Shown here piece by piece: positions 37,938-46,402 of a stretch of DNA of 54,294 bases. This DNA is from a virus. The stretch lies in the IMG/VR virus record IMGVR_UViG_3300020438_000053, positions 1 through 54,294 of that record. One strand, 5' to 3'. Below the pieces are notes generated by a model that was not told the DNA's origin, ran no database searches, and saw nothing but the letters and a program-made list of their open reading frames with translations. Numbering within the stretch: the first letter of the stretch is position 1; every line of letters starts with the position of its first letter. Made by a program: the position numbers and the translations under genes.

Positions 37938-38034
37938 ATCGGCTAGCACACTATCATGCCTCGGTGCGGTCTTCGACCTCATGGTGCTTTGGTGCTTAAT
38001 ACAAATACATTTTAAATACAATTTCCATATTTCA
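37938..38034 (+). repeat. Composite intergenic element, copy B
   Basis: ATCGGCTAGCACACTATCAT (37938-37957) then GCCT, two GGTGCTT units (37983-37997) and AATTTCCATATTTCA (38020-38034). Same blocks as copy A at 25.1 kb in the same order. The 230-bp gap otherwise has no gene. Confidence 0.7.
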
Positions 38035-38114
38035 TATGTTAATATAATCAAGTACTTAGTGCTTGGTTCCTTTAAACGCCGACGGTGCAGGCTAAAGCAC
38101 CAACCTTCCAAACT

Positions 38115-38465
38115 ATGAAATTGAAAGCCTTAACTGCAAAGCAGATCACAGCTCGCAACCTCAAAGTTCAAAACATGGCGGTCTCCTCAGACTCAACCGC
38201 TGGTCTGGAATTCCTCAACCAGCTTACCGATGTTGCAAACATTGGGGGATGTCGTGCGGTTCTCAACAACCTCACACAATCCAACCGCCCAATGTTCGTG
38301 CTATACGGCGACGACGGTATTCCGTTCGCCAAGCACATCCCTTACCACGGCAAGCCAGCCGACGAGCTAGAGCAGGCATTCGGCAAGCTCGACGACCTCG
38401 TAATCGGTACGGTTTACGACGCGGTTGTCACAGGCGGGAGACTCCGTTCTCTCGTTGCTACCTGA
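38115..38465 (+). CDS. Hypothetical 116-aa protein
   Basis: Start at ATG 38115 (MKLKALTAKQITARNL); a GTG at 38085 would add 10 weak residues. It has an alpha/beta appearance (TAGLEFLNQLTDVANIGGCR, then DELEQAFGKLDDLVIGTVYD). No known family. It stands alone between repeat elements, followed by an intrinsic terminator. Confidence 0.55.
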   Translation: MKLKALTAKQITARNLKVQNMAVSSDSTAGLEFLNQLTDVANIGGCRAVLNNLTQSNRPMFVLYGDDGIPFAKHIPYHGKPADELEQAFGKLDDLVIGTVYDAVVTGGRLRSLVAT

Positions 38466-38487
38466 TCACTATCATCCACGGCTTCTC

Positions 38488-38527
38488 AGCTCGTCGGCTC
38501 CCTTGCGGAGTCCGGCGGGCTTTTTTT
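38488..38527 (+). terminator. Intrinsic terminator
   Basis: AGCTCGTCGGCTCC and GGAGTCCGGCGGGCT form an imperfect GC-rich stem around CTTGC, followed by seven T (38521-38527). It closes the small gene ending at 38465. Confidence 0.75.
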
Positions 38528-38539
38528 GCCGAGGGTCAG

Positions 38540-38646
<107 letters not shown>

Positions 38647-38686
38647 TTCGGTAGTCACAAAATTCAACCTAATGGAGATACATACT

Positions 38687-38863
38687 ATGCTTGATGATGC
38701 CATCCTTCACCTACGCCTCATGATCCGCCTCAAACTGCGACCGGAAACACCAGAATTCGAATCAATGGCAAGAACCTTTCGCAAGACCTACAAGCCTTAC
38801 GTGCGAAAGCTTGCCAAGGCGGGCATGCGACGCCGAATGACTGTCTTCCTCGACAGCGTTTAA
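38687..38863 (+). CDS. Small basic protein, 58 aa
   Basis: ATG 38687 is preceded by GGAG at 9-nt spacing, which makes it better than the ATG at 38672. The product is helical and basic (MLDDAILHLRLMIRLKLRPE, then RTFRKTYKPYVRKLAKAGMR). Probably binds nucleic acid; family unknown. A terminator with a TTCG loop follows. Confidence 0.6.
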   Translation: MLDDAILHLRLMIRLKLRPETPEFESMARTFRKTYKPYVRKLAKAGMRRRMTVFLDSV

Positions 38864-38874
38864 CCACGGAGGTA

Positions 38875-38901
38875 AGTCCCGCTTCGGCGGGCTCTCTTTT
38901 T
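38875..38901 (+). terminator. Intrinsic terminator with TTCG loop
   Basis: CCCGC-TTCG-GCGGG, extended by AG...CT around one bulge, then CTCTTTTT. A textbook UUCG tetraloop terminator ending the 58-aa gene transcript. Confidence 0.85.
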
Positions 38902-38911
38902 GATTCGGGTC

Positions 38912-38941
38912 TTGACAAACCTCTACTACGATACATATCGT
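38912..38941 (+). promoter_or_regulatory. Candidate promoter toward the packaging module
   Basis: TTGACA (38912-38917), 18-bp spacer, TATCGT (38936-38941). It is the only consensus -35 in the 490-bp gap before the small terminase gene and points toward it. Confidence 0.5.
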
Positions 38942-38977
38942 GTGTCTTATAACCCTAGGGAAAGGGCAAATCCCGTC

Positions 38978-38998
38978 GACCCTCGACCCTTGACCCTC
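38978..38998. repeat. Three tandem heptamers GACCCTY
   Basis: GACCCTC, GACCCTT, GACCCTC in direct tandem within the control region upstream of the packaging module. Possible protein-binding sites. Confidence 0.6.
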
Positions 38999-39041
38999 GT
39001 TTCGACACCCGTCGGTCAACGGTAGATGGTCTCAAGCCGGC

Positions 39042-39123
39042 GGTCACGCACCCTCTCCCTTCGCTGTCTCGTCGCTAAAGCGTCGACAGCTGGTTGCCTC
39101 GCCCTTGCCGAGGGTGCGTGACC
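39042..39123. other. Nested inverted repeat (14-bp perfect outer stem)
   Basis: GGTCACGCACCCTC (39042-39055) pairs perfectly with GAGGGTGCGTGACC (39110-39123). Within the 54-nt loop, GCTGTC pairs with GACAGC and CGCT with AGCG. The whole can form an extended branched structure as DNA cruciform or RNA. It lies about 270 bp before the small terminase gene, so a packaging-initiation or structured RNA role is plausible. Confidence 0.65.
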
Positions 39124-39131
39124 TTAGATGC

Positions 39132-39155
39132 ATCGGCTCGCCGACTATCATGCCT
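39132..39155 (+). repeat. Composite element first block, copy D
   Basis: ATCGGCTCGCCGACTATCAT followed by GCCT. Same block as at 25094 and 37938, but without the GGTGCTT and AATTTCC blocks. It is followed by the palindrome TGCCTAGGCA (39151-39160). Confidence 0.6.
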
Positions 39156-39257
39156 AGGCAGTAGCCTAGTGAGTCTAGCACTCCCCCACCCCCGCCACGG
39201 TACCTCTATCACTAACAATCGTACTAGACTACCAATCACAAGAAATAAGGAAACCCT

Positions 39258-39323
39258 TAGGGGGGTCTTTTATTTCTGGGACCACACAGAACAATAGGGG
39301 GGTCTTTTATTTCTGGGACCACA
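39258..39323. repeat. Two 29-bp direct repeats upstream of the terminase genes
   Basis: Perfect copies at 39258-39286 and 39295-39323, each starting TAGGGGGGTCTTTTATTTCT, separated by 8 bp (37-bp period). Each contains GGTC...GACC arms. Close upstream of the small terminase candidate, this fits a terminase recognition (pac/cos) site or operator. A third partial GGGGGGT occurs at about 39335. Confidence 0.8.
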
Positions 39324-39389
39324 ACCGGTAGCAAGGGGGGTACCCTATAGATAAGGTTATTGGGAATAGGGAACCCATATTATAAAAAT

Positions 39390-39797
39390 ATGACTGTCAG
39401 AAAATCAGTAAAACGCCTTCGAGAAGACATCCATAAGTTCATAGCGGACGAGGACTTCGAAAACGCGATGCATGCCCTACGCGACGGCTTGCAAGCCACT
39501 TCAGTGGTTCGAAAAAACCGCGCAGACGGCCAACGTGGGGTAGAGTACGCCGAAAAAGCCGACCACACTACCCGATTACACTCCGCGCGACTATTACTAG
39601 AGTACGGATTTGGCAAACCAGCCACCCGACACGACATTTCCATCAACGACGAGACCCAAAAAACGGTGTCTCCAGCCGAAATTATGGCGAGATTGCGAAA
39701 TTCAGGCGCTCAGCTAACCGAAATTCTAGATGTTTACACCGAATCAGTACAAGAAGCTCAAATATCGCCTATAGCAGAGCTTGAAAATAGCGATTGA
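39390..39797 (+). CDS. Probable terminase small subunit
   Basis: A 135-aa protein starting at ATG 39390; the longer TTG frame is less likely. A helical DNA-binding N-terminus (TVRKSVKRLREDIHKFIADE) is followed by GVEYAEKADHTTRLHSARLL and LEYGFGKPA, a pattern seen in phage small terminase-like proteins. The C-terminal part is acidic and helical and could oligomerise or contact the large subunit. It directly follows the 29-bp direct repeats. The large subunit lies 4.8 kb downstream, not adjacent. Confidence 0.62.
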   Translation: MTVRKSVKRLREDIHKFIADEDFENAMHALRDGLQATSVVRKNRADGQRGVEYAEKADHTTRLHSARLLLEYGFGKPATRHDISINDETQKTVSPAEIMARLRNSGAQLTEILDVYTESVQEAQISPIAELENSD

Positions 39798-39822
39798 CCC
39801 TTAATAATCAGAAAAAACACTT

Positions 39823-42036
39823 ATGAGTAAATACGACGACCTATTTAACAGACAAAAACAAGAGCGAAAAGCCGCCATGAACAATAGACAAGGGGCGGGG
39901 TCTATACGCGATCAAAACCGTTCCTGGTACAACGCCCCAAAAAAAAGAAAGGGCGAACAGCAGCCGCAGCAGCCGCAAAAACCTTTTTACCACCCCCCGG
40001 CGGCCCAAACCGCTGGCCTACTCCCCCAGACCGAAGACGATACGCCCACGATAACCCCTTACACCGGAGACCCTAGGGTAACCACACCCCCCGACGGCCA
40101 AACACCCCCGAGCTCAAGACCTGTACACAACGGCACTCCCCATGTGCCCAACCAGCAGGACCGGATGTCAAAAATGACCGCAACCCAGCGGAATGACCGC
40201 ATCCGCAATAACGGTAATCCGAGGGTCAACACTCCCGATCCGCTGTTAAATCAGAAAAGCAACCCTATTCCCGATTACAAAAAAACAAATCAGCAATTAA
40301 CGGATCAAACAGCGGAGCCCAAATGGAACAAAGGCGGGGAAACCGGGTACAACCCTAAGACGGGATCTATAGACCCCCTCTCTAATCGGGGAAAAAGTAT
40401 TCGAGGTGCTCGCGAGGGGTATTCTCCGGTTGTAGAATCCGTAAACGGCAAGCCCCGAATAACTGGGTGGAAGAAGAAAGACCAAGTAAAGCAGGAAGTT
40501 GGGCAGTACGGAACTCAAGATAACGCCCAAGGCGCCTCTTACGCCCCTGGTTTCAACGTTCATCAAGACGCCAGACGGCGTGCCTTGAAAAACATGCCTC
40601 AAACCGTAAAAAACCAAGACGGCTCGGTTGCCGGTATAGGATTTGCCGAAAGACAAAAACGTGAGACCGAAGCTCATTTGAACGCCCAGCAAGACACAAA
40701 AGACGGTGTCGTGTTACCGCAGAGGCAAGGCGCGGCCGGAGCCACAGGAAAGCATGGACCTTTCGGTGGTGCTGGTGGCACAAGTCCCCAGAACAATCCT
40801 TTTGATGCCCCGCAGAATATTCGCCACAAAGACCCGAACAACCGCCCGGGATTTCGCTCCAGACCTATTCAGCCCGGTATGAACAACAAGACATCCGGAA
40901 ACTTTGATTTAGAGCGTCAAAAGCGACTAGCGGCCGCAGGCCGTCTACCGTACGCCGTAGGCACTAAGTCACCCTATCAATATAAAGACGAAAGCGACGA
41001 AGATTACGATGCTCGCGGCGGCACTGGCAACTTCGGTAAGCCTGAAGCGGACTATGCTCAGCCAGGCACCCCAGCTGCGGGTGGCGGTGTCCAGCCCGAT
41101 GATTACGAAGTGGACGACGGCCCGTTACCTGATCACGAGCTTGCCGCAGCCGATGTAGCGGCGGGCCGAACCCCAGGGGCACCCTCATTCCCAGGAGCCT
41201 CGGAAGATCCCGGAAGTAGAAACCCTCAAGATTATCCTTTAGAGAACCCCGACATCGAAAGAGAAGAGCTGCTTAACAGTAATCCAGTTGGAGAAGGAGT
41301 ACCGGCTCAAGGGGCTCAAGAACCTTTTAATCCTGTTGCTACGGATTCTTCAGCGGTTGGTTGGAATTCCGGCGGAAATATGACTTCAGGTCAACAGCAA
41401 GACCTCAAAGCTCAAATGATGGATGCCGAAAGAGAAGAGCTGCTTAACAGTAACATAGTTGGAGAAGGAGTACCGGCTCAAGGGGCTCAAGAACCTTTTA
41501 ATCCTGTTGCTACGGATTCTTCAGCGGTTGGTTGGAATCCCGGCGGAAATATGACTTCAGGTCAACAGCAAGACCTCAAGGCTCAAATGATGGATGCCGA
41601 AAGAGAAGACATGCTTAATAGTAATCCAGTTGGAGAAGGGGTGCCCGATCAAGGAGCTCAAGACCTCAAGGCTCAAATGATGGATGCCGAAAGAGAAGAC
41701 ATGCTTAACAGTAACATTGTTGGAGAAGGGGCGCCCGATCAAGGAGCTCAAAACTTCGCACCCAACAACGATCGAGGCGCTCGCGGAAGGAACTACGCAC
41801 CTAACCAAACAGGGCGAGACCCCCGCGAAGATTACTTCCAAGACGATCCCGTAGAAGGAGTGCCCGATCAAGGAGCTCAAGACGAGGGCTACGAGGTTGA
41901 TGAAGACATCACGGATCCGGACTATGACGATGGATACGGCGAGCAAGTCGGCCCTGCTTTTGGCGAAGACGAAGAGGAATGGTACAAACGCAGAAGAGCC
42001 GAAAACTTGTACCGATCCGAAGCCTGGGAGCAATAA
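39823..42036 (+). CDS. Large disordered virion-module protein with 57-residue tandem repeats
   Basis: A 737-aa protein rich in Gln, Pro, Asn, Gly and Asp with hardly any hydrophobic core. Residues 479-690 contain tandem units beginning EREELLNSNPVGEGVPAQGA, then PFNPVATDSSAVGW and NMTSGQQQDLKAQMMD; two are full length and two are shortened. No catalytic motif. Its place in the packaging module suggests an internal head, scaffold or linker protein. The acidic C-terminus (DDGYGEQVGPAFGEDEEEWY) may mediate binding. Confidence 0.6.
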   Translation: MSKYDDLFNRQKQERKAAMNNRQGAGSIRDQNRSWYNAPKKRKGEQQPQQPQKPFYHPPAAQTAGLLPQTEDDTPTITPYTGDPRVTTPPDGQTPPSSRPVHNGTPHVPNQQDRMSKMTATQRNDRIRNNGNPRVNTPDPLLNQKSNPIPDYKKTNQQLTDQTAEPKWNKGGETGYNPKTGSIDPLSNRGKSIRGAREGYSPVVESVNGKPRITGWKKKDQVKQEVGQYGTQDNAQGASYAPGFNVHQDARRRALKNMPQTVKNQDGSVAGIGFAERQKRETEAHLNAQQDTKDGVVLPQRQGAAGATGKHGPFGGAGGTSPQNNPFDAPQNIRHKDPNNRPGFRSRPIQPGMNNKTSGNFDLERQKRLAAAGRLPYAVGTKSPYQYKDESDEDYDARGGTGNFGKPEADYAQPGTPAAGGGVQPDDYEVDDGPLPDHELAAADVAAGRTPGAPSFPGASEDPGSRNPQDYPLENPDIEREELLNSNPVGEGVPAQGAQEPFNPVATDSSAVGWNSGGNMTSGQQQDLKAQMMDAEREELLNSNIVGEGVPAQGAQEPFNPVATDSSAVGWNPGGNMTSGQQQDLKAQMMDAEREDMLNSNPVGEGVPDQGAQDLKAQMMDAEREDMLNSNIVGEGAPDQGAQNFAPNNDRGARGRNYAPNQTGRDPREDYFQDDPVEGVPDQGAQDEGYEVDEDITDPDYDDGYGEQVGPAFGEDEEEWYKRRRAENLYRSEAWEQ
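41257..41800 (+). repeat. 171-bp tandem repeats in the disordered protein gene
   Basis: Repeat units begin at 41257, 41428, 41599 and 41699. The first two are nearly identical over 171 bp; the third and fourth are shorter versions, and a fragment (GVPDQGAQ) follows near 41860. The copies differ by single-base changes, consistent with recent expansion. Confidence 0.9.
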
Positions 42037-42072
42037 ACAGTACTACGGAACTGAAAACCACCCAAACAAACG

Positions 42073-42270
42073 ATGAAACCAAAAAATCAAAACAGAGACG
42101 ATTCAGCCCACCAATTTGCAAACGAGTTAATGTCAGTATTTATTCGCTGGTACGAAGAGTCGGATTTAGACGACGAAGAAATGGCAGTGGCAGCTGGTCA
42201 GGTAATTGATCAATTTTGTGGAACCGAGGTAGATTTTGATTCAGAAATCCCTTTTGACGAGGAAGACTAA
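42073..42270 (+). CDS. Hypothetical 65-aa acidic protein
   Basis: Helical and very acidic at the C-terminus (DSAHQFANELMSVFIRWYEE, then VDFDSEIPFDEED). Flanked by basic proteins; it could be their partner or chaperone. No family recognised. Confidence 0.55.
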   Translation: MKPKNQNRDDSAHQFANELMSVFIRWYEESDLDDEEMAVAAGQVIDQFCGTEVDFDSEIPFDEED

Positions 42271-42275
42271 AAACC

Positions 42276-42587
42276 ATGGATAAATCACTAGAAAAAAACA
42301 AACGAAAAGAGACTAAACGATACGCTCGCAGGAGCGCTAAAATGTCCGAAAAGGCGGAATCTATCAATGCCGACGAAGGTATGGAAGCCGCTCAACGTTT
42401 TTTAAGGAAAAAAGCCAAAAAGTTTGCTTCTAAAGAGACCCCCAGCGAGCGAAAAGCTGCTGAAGCACGAGGCGCTGAGACTAAAAGCGAGCGTATCGCA
42501 GCTGAAGTCGAATCAGGAAAACGTAAAATTGGGGGAAAGAAGAAGAAGAAAAAATTCGGTACAGGCAACCACCCCAGGAATAAGTAA
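42276..42587 (+). CDS. Lys/Arg-rich protein, 103 aa
   Basis: About one third Lys and Arg, largely helical (KNKRKETKRYARRSAKMSEK, then AERKAAEARGAETKSERIAA-like segments) and ending GGKKKKKKFGTG. Probably binds DNA or acidic partners in the virion. First of several basic small proteins before the large terminase. Its stop overlaps the next ATG (TAATG). Confidence 0.6.
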   Translation: MDKSLEKNKRKETKRYARRSAKMSEKAESINADEGMEAAQRFLRKKAKKFASKETPSERKAAEARGAETKSERIAAEVESGKRKIGGKKKKKKFGTGNHPRNK

Positions 42588-42685
42588 TGTGGGATTTAGA
42601 CACAATTAAGAAGATAAACACGGGCGTGGAAGTCCGTAAACGCGCAAAAATTGCCCGAGCTTTGAACAAAGGTCAATCAAAGTGA
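42587..42685 (+). CDS. Basic micro-protein, 32 aa
   Basis: ATG 42587 overlaps the previous TAA; the stop TGA 42683-42685 overlaps the next GTG. Product MWDLDTIKKINTGVEVRKRA continues KIARALNKGQSK. It is a single amphipathic basic helix. Coupling on both sides supports translation; function unknown. Confidence 0.5.
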   Translation: MWDLDTIKKINTGVEVRKRAKIARALNKGQSK

Positions 42686-43206
42686 ATATAATGGACGAGC
42701 CTACGATACATGTCACCCACAGGCTCATTGCGGAAGAAATACGAGATTGGTCTGAAAAGGTACTGGAAGTGCCTAGTGATGAATTCAACGGATTACCCCC
42801 CTGCCCGTATGCAAAAAAAGCATGGATGCAGAATAAAGTTAGAATGCACGTAACAGCAGGGATAAGTGACTGCATACAAATAAAAAAGGAATGCCCCGAT
42901 GATGATTCAGTGGATGTCGTGGCTTGGACGGATTACAAAAAGATGTCGGCAGAGAAGTTTGACCAGTGGTTGGATAATCTGAACGAAAGTCACAATGGCA
43001 TATGGGCTATAGGGTTTCACCCGGACCACCCGGCAGACGAATCGCTTGAGGAATTTGAGGGCAATGGCGCTCCCGAATATGCGCTAATTCTAATACAGTC
43101 GCTTAAACACCTGTCAAAATCATCAAAATCTATTTTCAACCGCGGTTACTACCGTAACTACACAAAACCAGACATTAACCATATAAAAGAAAGAAACTCA
43201 TCATGA
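42682..43206 (+). CDS. Conserved phage protein with GLPPCPYAKKAW motif
   Basis: A 174-aa protein from GTG 42682 (overlap) or ATG 42691. The block RDWSEKVLEVPSDEFNGLPP CPYAKKAW is shared by proteins of unknown function in cyanophages and other aquatic phages; the Cys-Pro-Tyr and Trp are the conserved part. The remainder includes GIWAIGFHPDHPADE with His/Asp residues that could bind metal. Its location in the packaging module is unusual for a metabolic enzyme; no role can be assigned. Confidence 0.65.
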   Translation: MNIMDEPTIHVTHRLIAEEIRDWSEKVLEVPSDEFNGLPPCPYAKKAWMQNKVRMHVTAGISDCIQIKKECPDDDSVDVVAWTDYKKMSAEKFDQWLDNLNESHNGIWAIGFHPDHPADESLEEFEGNGAPEYALILIQSLKHLSKSSKSIFNRGYYRNYTKPDINHIKERNSS

Positions 43207-43307
43207 GAGGAAGAAAAGGAATGAAGAAAAAACCTATGGCTAAGGGCCGTAAAGTAATGAAAAGCCGTATGCTTAAAAAAAATCGGGCAGGAAAAAGTAA
43301 ACGCTAA
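43203..43307 (+). CDS. Protamine-like micro-protein, 34 aa
   Basis: ATG 43203 overlaps the previous stop (ATGA). The product (MRGRKGMKKKPMAKGRKVMK then SRMLKKNRAGKSKR) is half Lys/Arg and has no acidic residue. It resembles protamine-like DNA-condensing peptides. The overlap and the separate gene only 5 bp later suggest a real, abundant product for DNA packaging. Inference from composition. Confidence 0.55.
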   Translation: MRGRKGMKKKPMAKGRKVMKSRMLKKNRAGKSKR

Positions 43308-43312
43308 TTCCG

Positions 43313-43585
43313 ATGGCGGTTAAAAGAAAGCCGAGTAAGCGAATCCCTAAAACCACCAAGGGCAAGGGTGCGAACTACCGCACCGCAAAAGCGGGTGCCG
43401 GTATGACTAAAAAGGGTGTAGCTGCGTATCGAAGAGCTAACCCCGGGTCTAAGCTCAAAACGGCGGTCACGGGCAAGGTCAAAAAAGGTAGCAAAGCAGC
43501 CAAACGTAGAAAAGCATTCTGCTCACGATCCAAAAGTTGGAAGGGTGAGCGGGGTAAAGCCGCTCGAAGACGTTGGAAGTGCTGA
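43313..43585 (+). CDS. Basic DUF6321-like phage protein, 90 aa
   Basis: MTKKGVAAYRRANPGSKLKT, VTGKVKKGSKAAKRRKAFCS and RGKAARRRWKC match a basic family found across phages (DUF6321-like: GS.LK..VT, then KRRK.FC). Cys74-like and the C-terminal Cys are conserved. Probably DNA- or capsid-associated. It overlaps the next ATG by a base (TGATG). Confidence 0.68.
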   Translation: MAVKRKPSKRIPKTTKGKGANYRTAKAGAGMTKKGVAAYRRANPGSKLKTAVTGKVKKGSKAAKRRKAFCSRSKSWKGERGKAARRRWKC

Positions 43586-44625
43586 TGACCGACCAAGAAT
43601 ACGAGCTAGAGCCTTTCGGATACGACGAAACGTCGTCCAGCTCCCGCGCGTACACCCCGCCGCCACCCGTGCCGTCCCTATTGGACCAAGCAGGCAAGAA
43701 GTATCGCAAGGGGTTTAATTACCAACCACCCTTGGGGAAGTATAGTCGCAACTACCCGGGCCCCACGACTTTGGACGAAGCGGGAAAAACCTTGAAGGAC
43801 CTTGCGGTACATACCGCAAGACCTCAAGTGGGGAGGGCGATGACCAATTTAATAGATCCCGAAAGCGGTTATTACAACTATAAGGATTTAATGAAAAACA
43901 TCGGTGAAATAGGCATCCCAAATGCCGCATGGTCGGTTTATGCGGATCAGCCTATCTACCCGGTGGCTACGCCTGAACAGGTAGCTGAATTCCCTCAAGA
44001 GTACGGAGCGCAGAAATTGTGGCGGGAAGGTTTTGATTTACCGGACAGGCCCGGCCACGAGTCCGTAAACAAAGCCTTATGGAGCCGTGTACCAGGTAAA
44101 CATAAGACATTCACCCCCAATTTGAACGAAGCCCCCGGAAAATTATATTCTCATCATATTAATCATTCTCTAGCCCGAGAAATGGACGAGAACTCTAGGG
44201 TTAACCCTAGCACCCCTGTATACACCCCGACACTAGGACAAATGTATATGTCACAAGATTCTAAAGATCAAGGGGGTCGCGTGCACACTCAAGACACCTT
44301 TGACATAATTTCGGGAGATGAGACTGTGGATAAAAAACCCCACGTACGGATGCACGGGCTTGGTCACGACTATCTTGAGGAACCTAGAGAAGGCTTACTC
44401 GAACGCGGGCTGTTTAAACTTAGACAGGGGGTGAACAACCTTATGGATCCCGCTAAAGTAGAATATTCCGTGGATCCGCAAACACTGAAACAGTATACGC
44501 GGCCGAAAGAAACCCCCGATAACCCATACGATTCGGATTGGAAACCCCCTTACAAAAGGTACTCCCCCGACTACACCATCAAAAAAGGCCCCCTTAAATC
44601 GTACCCCTTCCCTCTTTCGCGATGA
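43585..44625 (+). CDS. Hypothetical virion-module protein, 346 aa
   Basis: Begins MTDQEYELEPFGYDETSSSS; the ATG at 43585 overlaps the previous stop, and an ATG four codons earlier is possible. Pro/Tyr-rich with few long helices (PPPPVPSLLDQAGKKYRKGF, PEQVAEFPQEYGAQKLWREG). The end overlaps the large terminase start by ATGA. It may be an internal head or terminase-associated protein; no family recognised. Confidence 0.58.
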   Translation: MTDQEYELEPFGYDETSSSSRAYTPPPPVPSLLDQAGKKYRKGFNYQPPLGKYSRNYPGPTTLDEAGKTLKDLAVHTARPQVGRAMTNLIDPESGYYNYKDLMKNIGEIGIPNAAWSVYADQPIYPVATPEQVAEFPQEYGAQKLWREGFDLPDRPGHESVNKALWSRVPGKHKTFTPNLNEAPGKLYSHHINHSLAREMDENSRVNPSTPVYTPTLGQMYMSQDSKDQGGRVHTQDTFDIISGDETVDKKPHVRMHGLGHDYLEEPREGLLERGLFKLRQGVNNLMDPAKVEYSVDPQTLKQYTRPKETPDNPYDSDWKPPYKRYSPDYTIKKGPLKSYPFPLSR

Positions 44626-46373
44626 CGGACAAAGACCAGCAATTGGCTGACTTGATTCGGGTCGACCCCGAGGTTTGGTTTAGCACGTTTGCGATGATTA
44701 AAGACAAGCGTGGCCGAAACATAAAGCCTGAACCTAATGTTTTACAGAGAAAGATGTTTGCTCACTATCGCGAATGTCAGTTAGAGCAAAAACCGTGTAA
44801 AATGATCATTTTGAAGCCCCGCCAGAAGGGTGCTTCCACATGCGCGCAGGCGTTGACTTACCATCATATGCGTAAGCATGAGAACCTAAGCGGCTCTTTG
44901 ATGGGCGATATAGCCGGAACATCGGACAAAGTGTTCGAGATATACCGTCGATATGCGGAAAACGACATGTTTCCTTGGGACGAGACCGGAGTAAACTTGG
45001 AAGACGGAGGAAACTTAGCGGATTTGATCAAATTGTCCAGTTCAAGCGCCTACGGCAAGGAGACCGCAGGATCTAAGAATGCGGGTAGATCCGGCACGAT
45101 TCAGGTTGGTAACATGACTGAGGTGGCTTTTTGGCCATTGGGCGGGGAAAGAGACCCTGCACTGGGGTATTTGCAGTCTTTGTACGACGGAGACAACGTT
45201 TCTCTCGTTGTTGCCGACTCCACGCCCAACGGGCCCGCCGGTTGGTTTTACCGAACATGGGTGCAAGACAACGAATGGGCGAAGATATTTGCGGCGTGGT
45301 TCGAGTTCGAGGACTCGGTGATACCTTTTAAGAACAAAAAAGAACTGCAGGAATTTAAAGACACGATGTCCGACGACGAAAAGTCGGAGTTGGAGCGGTT
45401 TGACGTGACGTATGAGAACCTCCACTGGCGTCGCAGAGTGCTACAAGACAAATGTAACGGTGACGTAAGTAAGTTTCGCCAGGAATATCCGAGCGATCCC
45501 GAAGAATGTTTCCTCATGTCGAGCCGTCCAAGGTTTCATATGGAAAGTTTGAACGACATGGTTAAGCACTCTAAGTCCCAGGATTACCAAATTGGCGTAA
45601 TGTCGGTGCAGGAGGGGAACAAAGGGTCTTTTAGAAAGGATTTAGGTGGAAACTGGAGAGTGTATGACGAACCGGAACACGACTCGAAGTACTTAATATC
45701 GGTAGACACGTGTACGGGCGAAGACCAACAGATGCAGGGTTTGGCCGCCGACCCCGATTTTCACAGTGTGCAGGTATGGCGAGCTCCTTTCGAGGATTGG
45801 CACGGTGACTGGCACGTCGCTAGGCTGGTAGCCGTGCATCATTCTCGGCTAGATATCGGGGTTTTGGCGCAGGAGGTTGAAGGAGCTGCGCGTTGGTACG
45901 GTGGCGCATTCATCGTCCCCGAGGTTAACAACAGCGGATTAGCCTTGTTGAAGTATTTATTGGAGATGGGTTTGAGCGTATACCGCCGGAGAAAGGTCAA
46001 CGACTCCAGCGGAATGGTCGAAAAGAGTTTCGGATGGTCTACGGACAAGATAACCCGAAAGACGGTAATCGACCACATGGCTGCGGAATTAATGGAAGGA
46101 AATTTTGATATACCCGACAAGGATATCTTGCATGAGATGAAGGTTTTCGTGGTAAATGACCGGGGAAAGCCTACAGCGGCTCCCGGTCACCACGACGACC
46201 ACGTACTTGCCGCCGCCATTGCGTTATACAATTTGGATTTAGCTTCTACATACAGACTACCCAAGAAAAAGAAGCTCTCCACACGCATGCTTCGAAAGAA
46301 CCCCGGTCTTTTGTGCCCTGATGGATTTATGCGGTTACCGCTAGCCCAAATGAGGGCGCACAAGCGGTTGTAG
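44622..46373 (+). CDS. Terminase large subunit
   Basis: A 583-aa packaging ATPase/nuclease. ATPase: Walker A-like KPRQKGAST (65-73), Walker B/catalytic MTEVAFW (165-171) with E167, and coupling motif DSTPNG (199-204). C-terminal RNase H-like nuclease: D362 (YLISVDTCTG), E434 (VPEVNN) and D525-D526 (GHHDDHVLAAAIAL). All expected residues are present. It pumps DNA into the prohead through the portal and cuts it. ATGA overlap with the previous gene. The portal gene is not seen and may lie beyond the right end. Confidence 0.92.
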   Translation: MTDKDQQLADLIRVDPEVWFSTFAMIKDKRGRNIKPEPNVLQRKMFAHYRECQLEQKPCKMIILKPRQKGASTCAQALTYHHMRKHENLSGSLMGDIAGTSDKVFEIYRRYAENDMFPWDETGVNLEDGGNLADLIKLSSSSAYGKETAGSKNAGRSGTIQVGNMTEVAFWPLGGERDPALGYLQSLYDGDNVSLVVADSTPNGPAGWFYRTWVQDNEWAKIFAAWFEFEDSVIPFKNKKELQEFKDTMSDDEKSELERFDVTYENLHWRRRVLQDKCNGDVSKFRQEYPSDPEECFLMSSRPRFHMESLNDMVKHSKSQDYQIGVMSVQEGNKGSFRKDLGGNWRVYDEPEHDSKYLISVDTCTGEDQQMQGLAADPDFHSVQVWRAPFEDWHGDWHVARLVAVHHSRLDIGVLAQEVEGAARWYGGAFIVPEVNNSGLALLKYLLEMGLSVYRRRKVNDSSGMVEKSFGWSTDKITRKTVIDHMAAELMEGNFDIPDKDILHEMKVFVVNDRGKPTAAPGHHDDHVLAAAIALYNLDLASTYRLPKKKKLSTRMLRKNPGLLCPDGFMRLPLAQMRAHKRL

Positions 46374-46402
46374 CCGCAATTAACTATAACTAAGGTATCT
46401 AT

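Noticed and set aside
39258-39323. CRISPR-like mini-array
   Set aside because: Only two repeats with an 8-bp spacer; better explained as terminase or protein-binding repeats.
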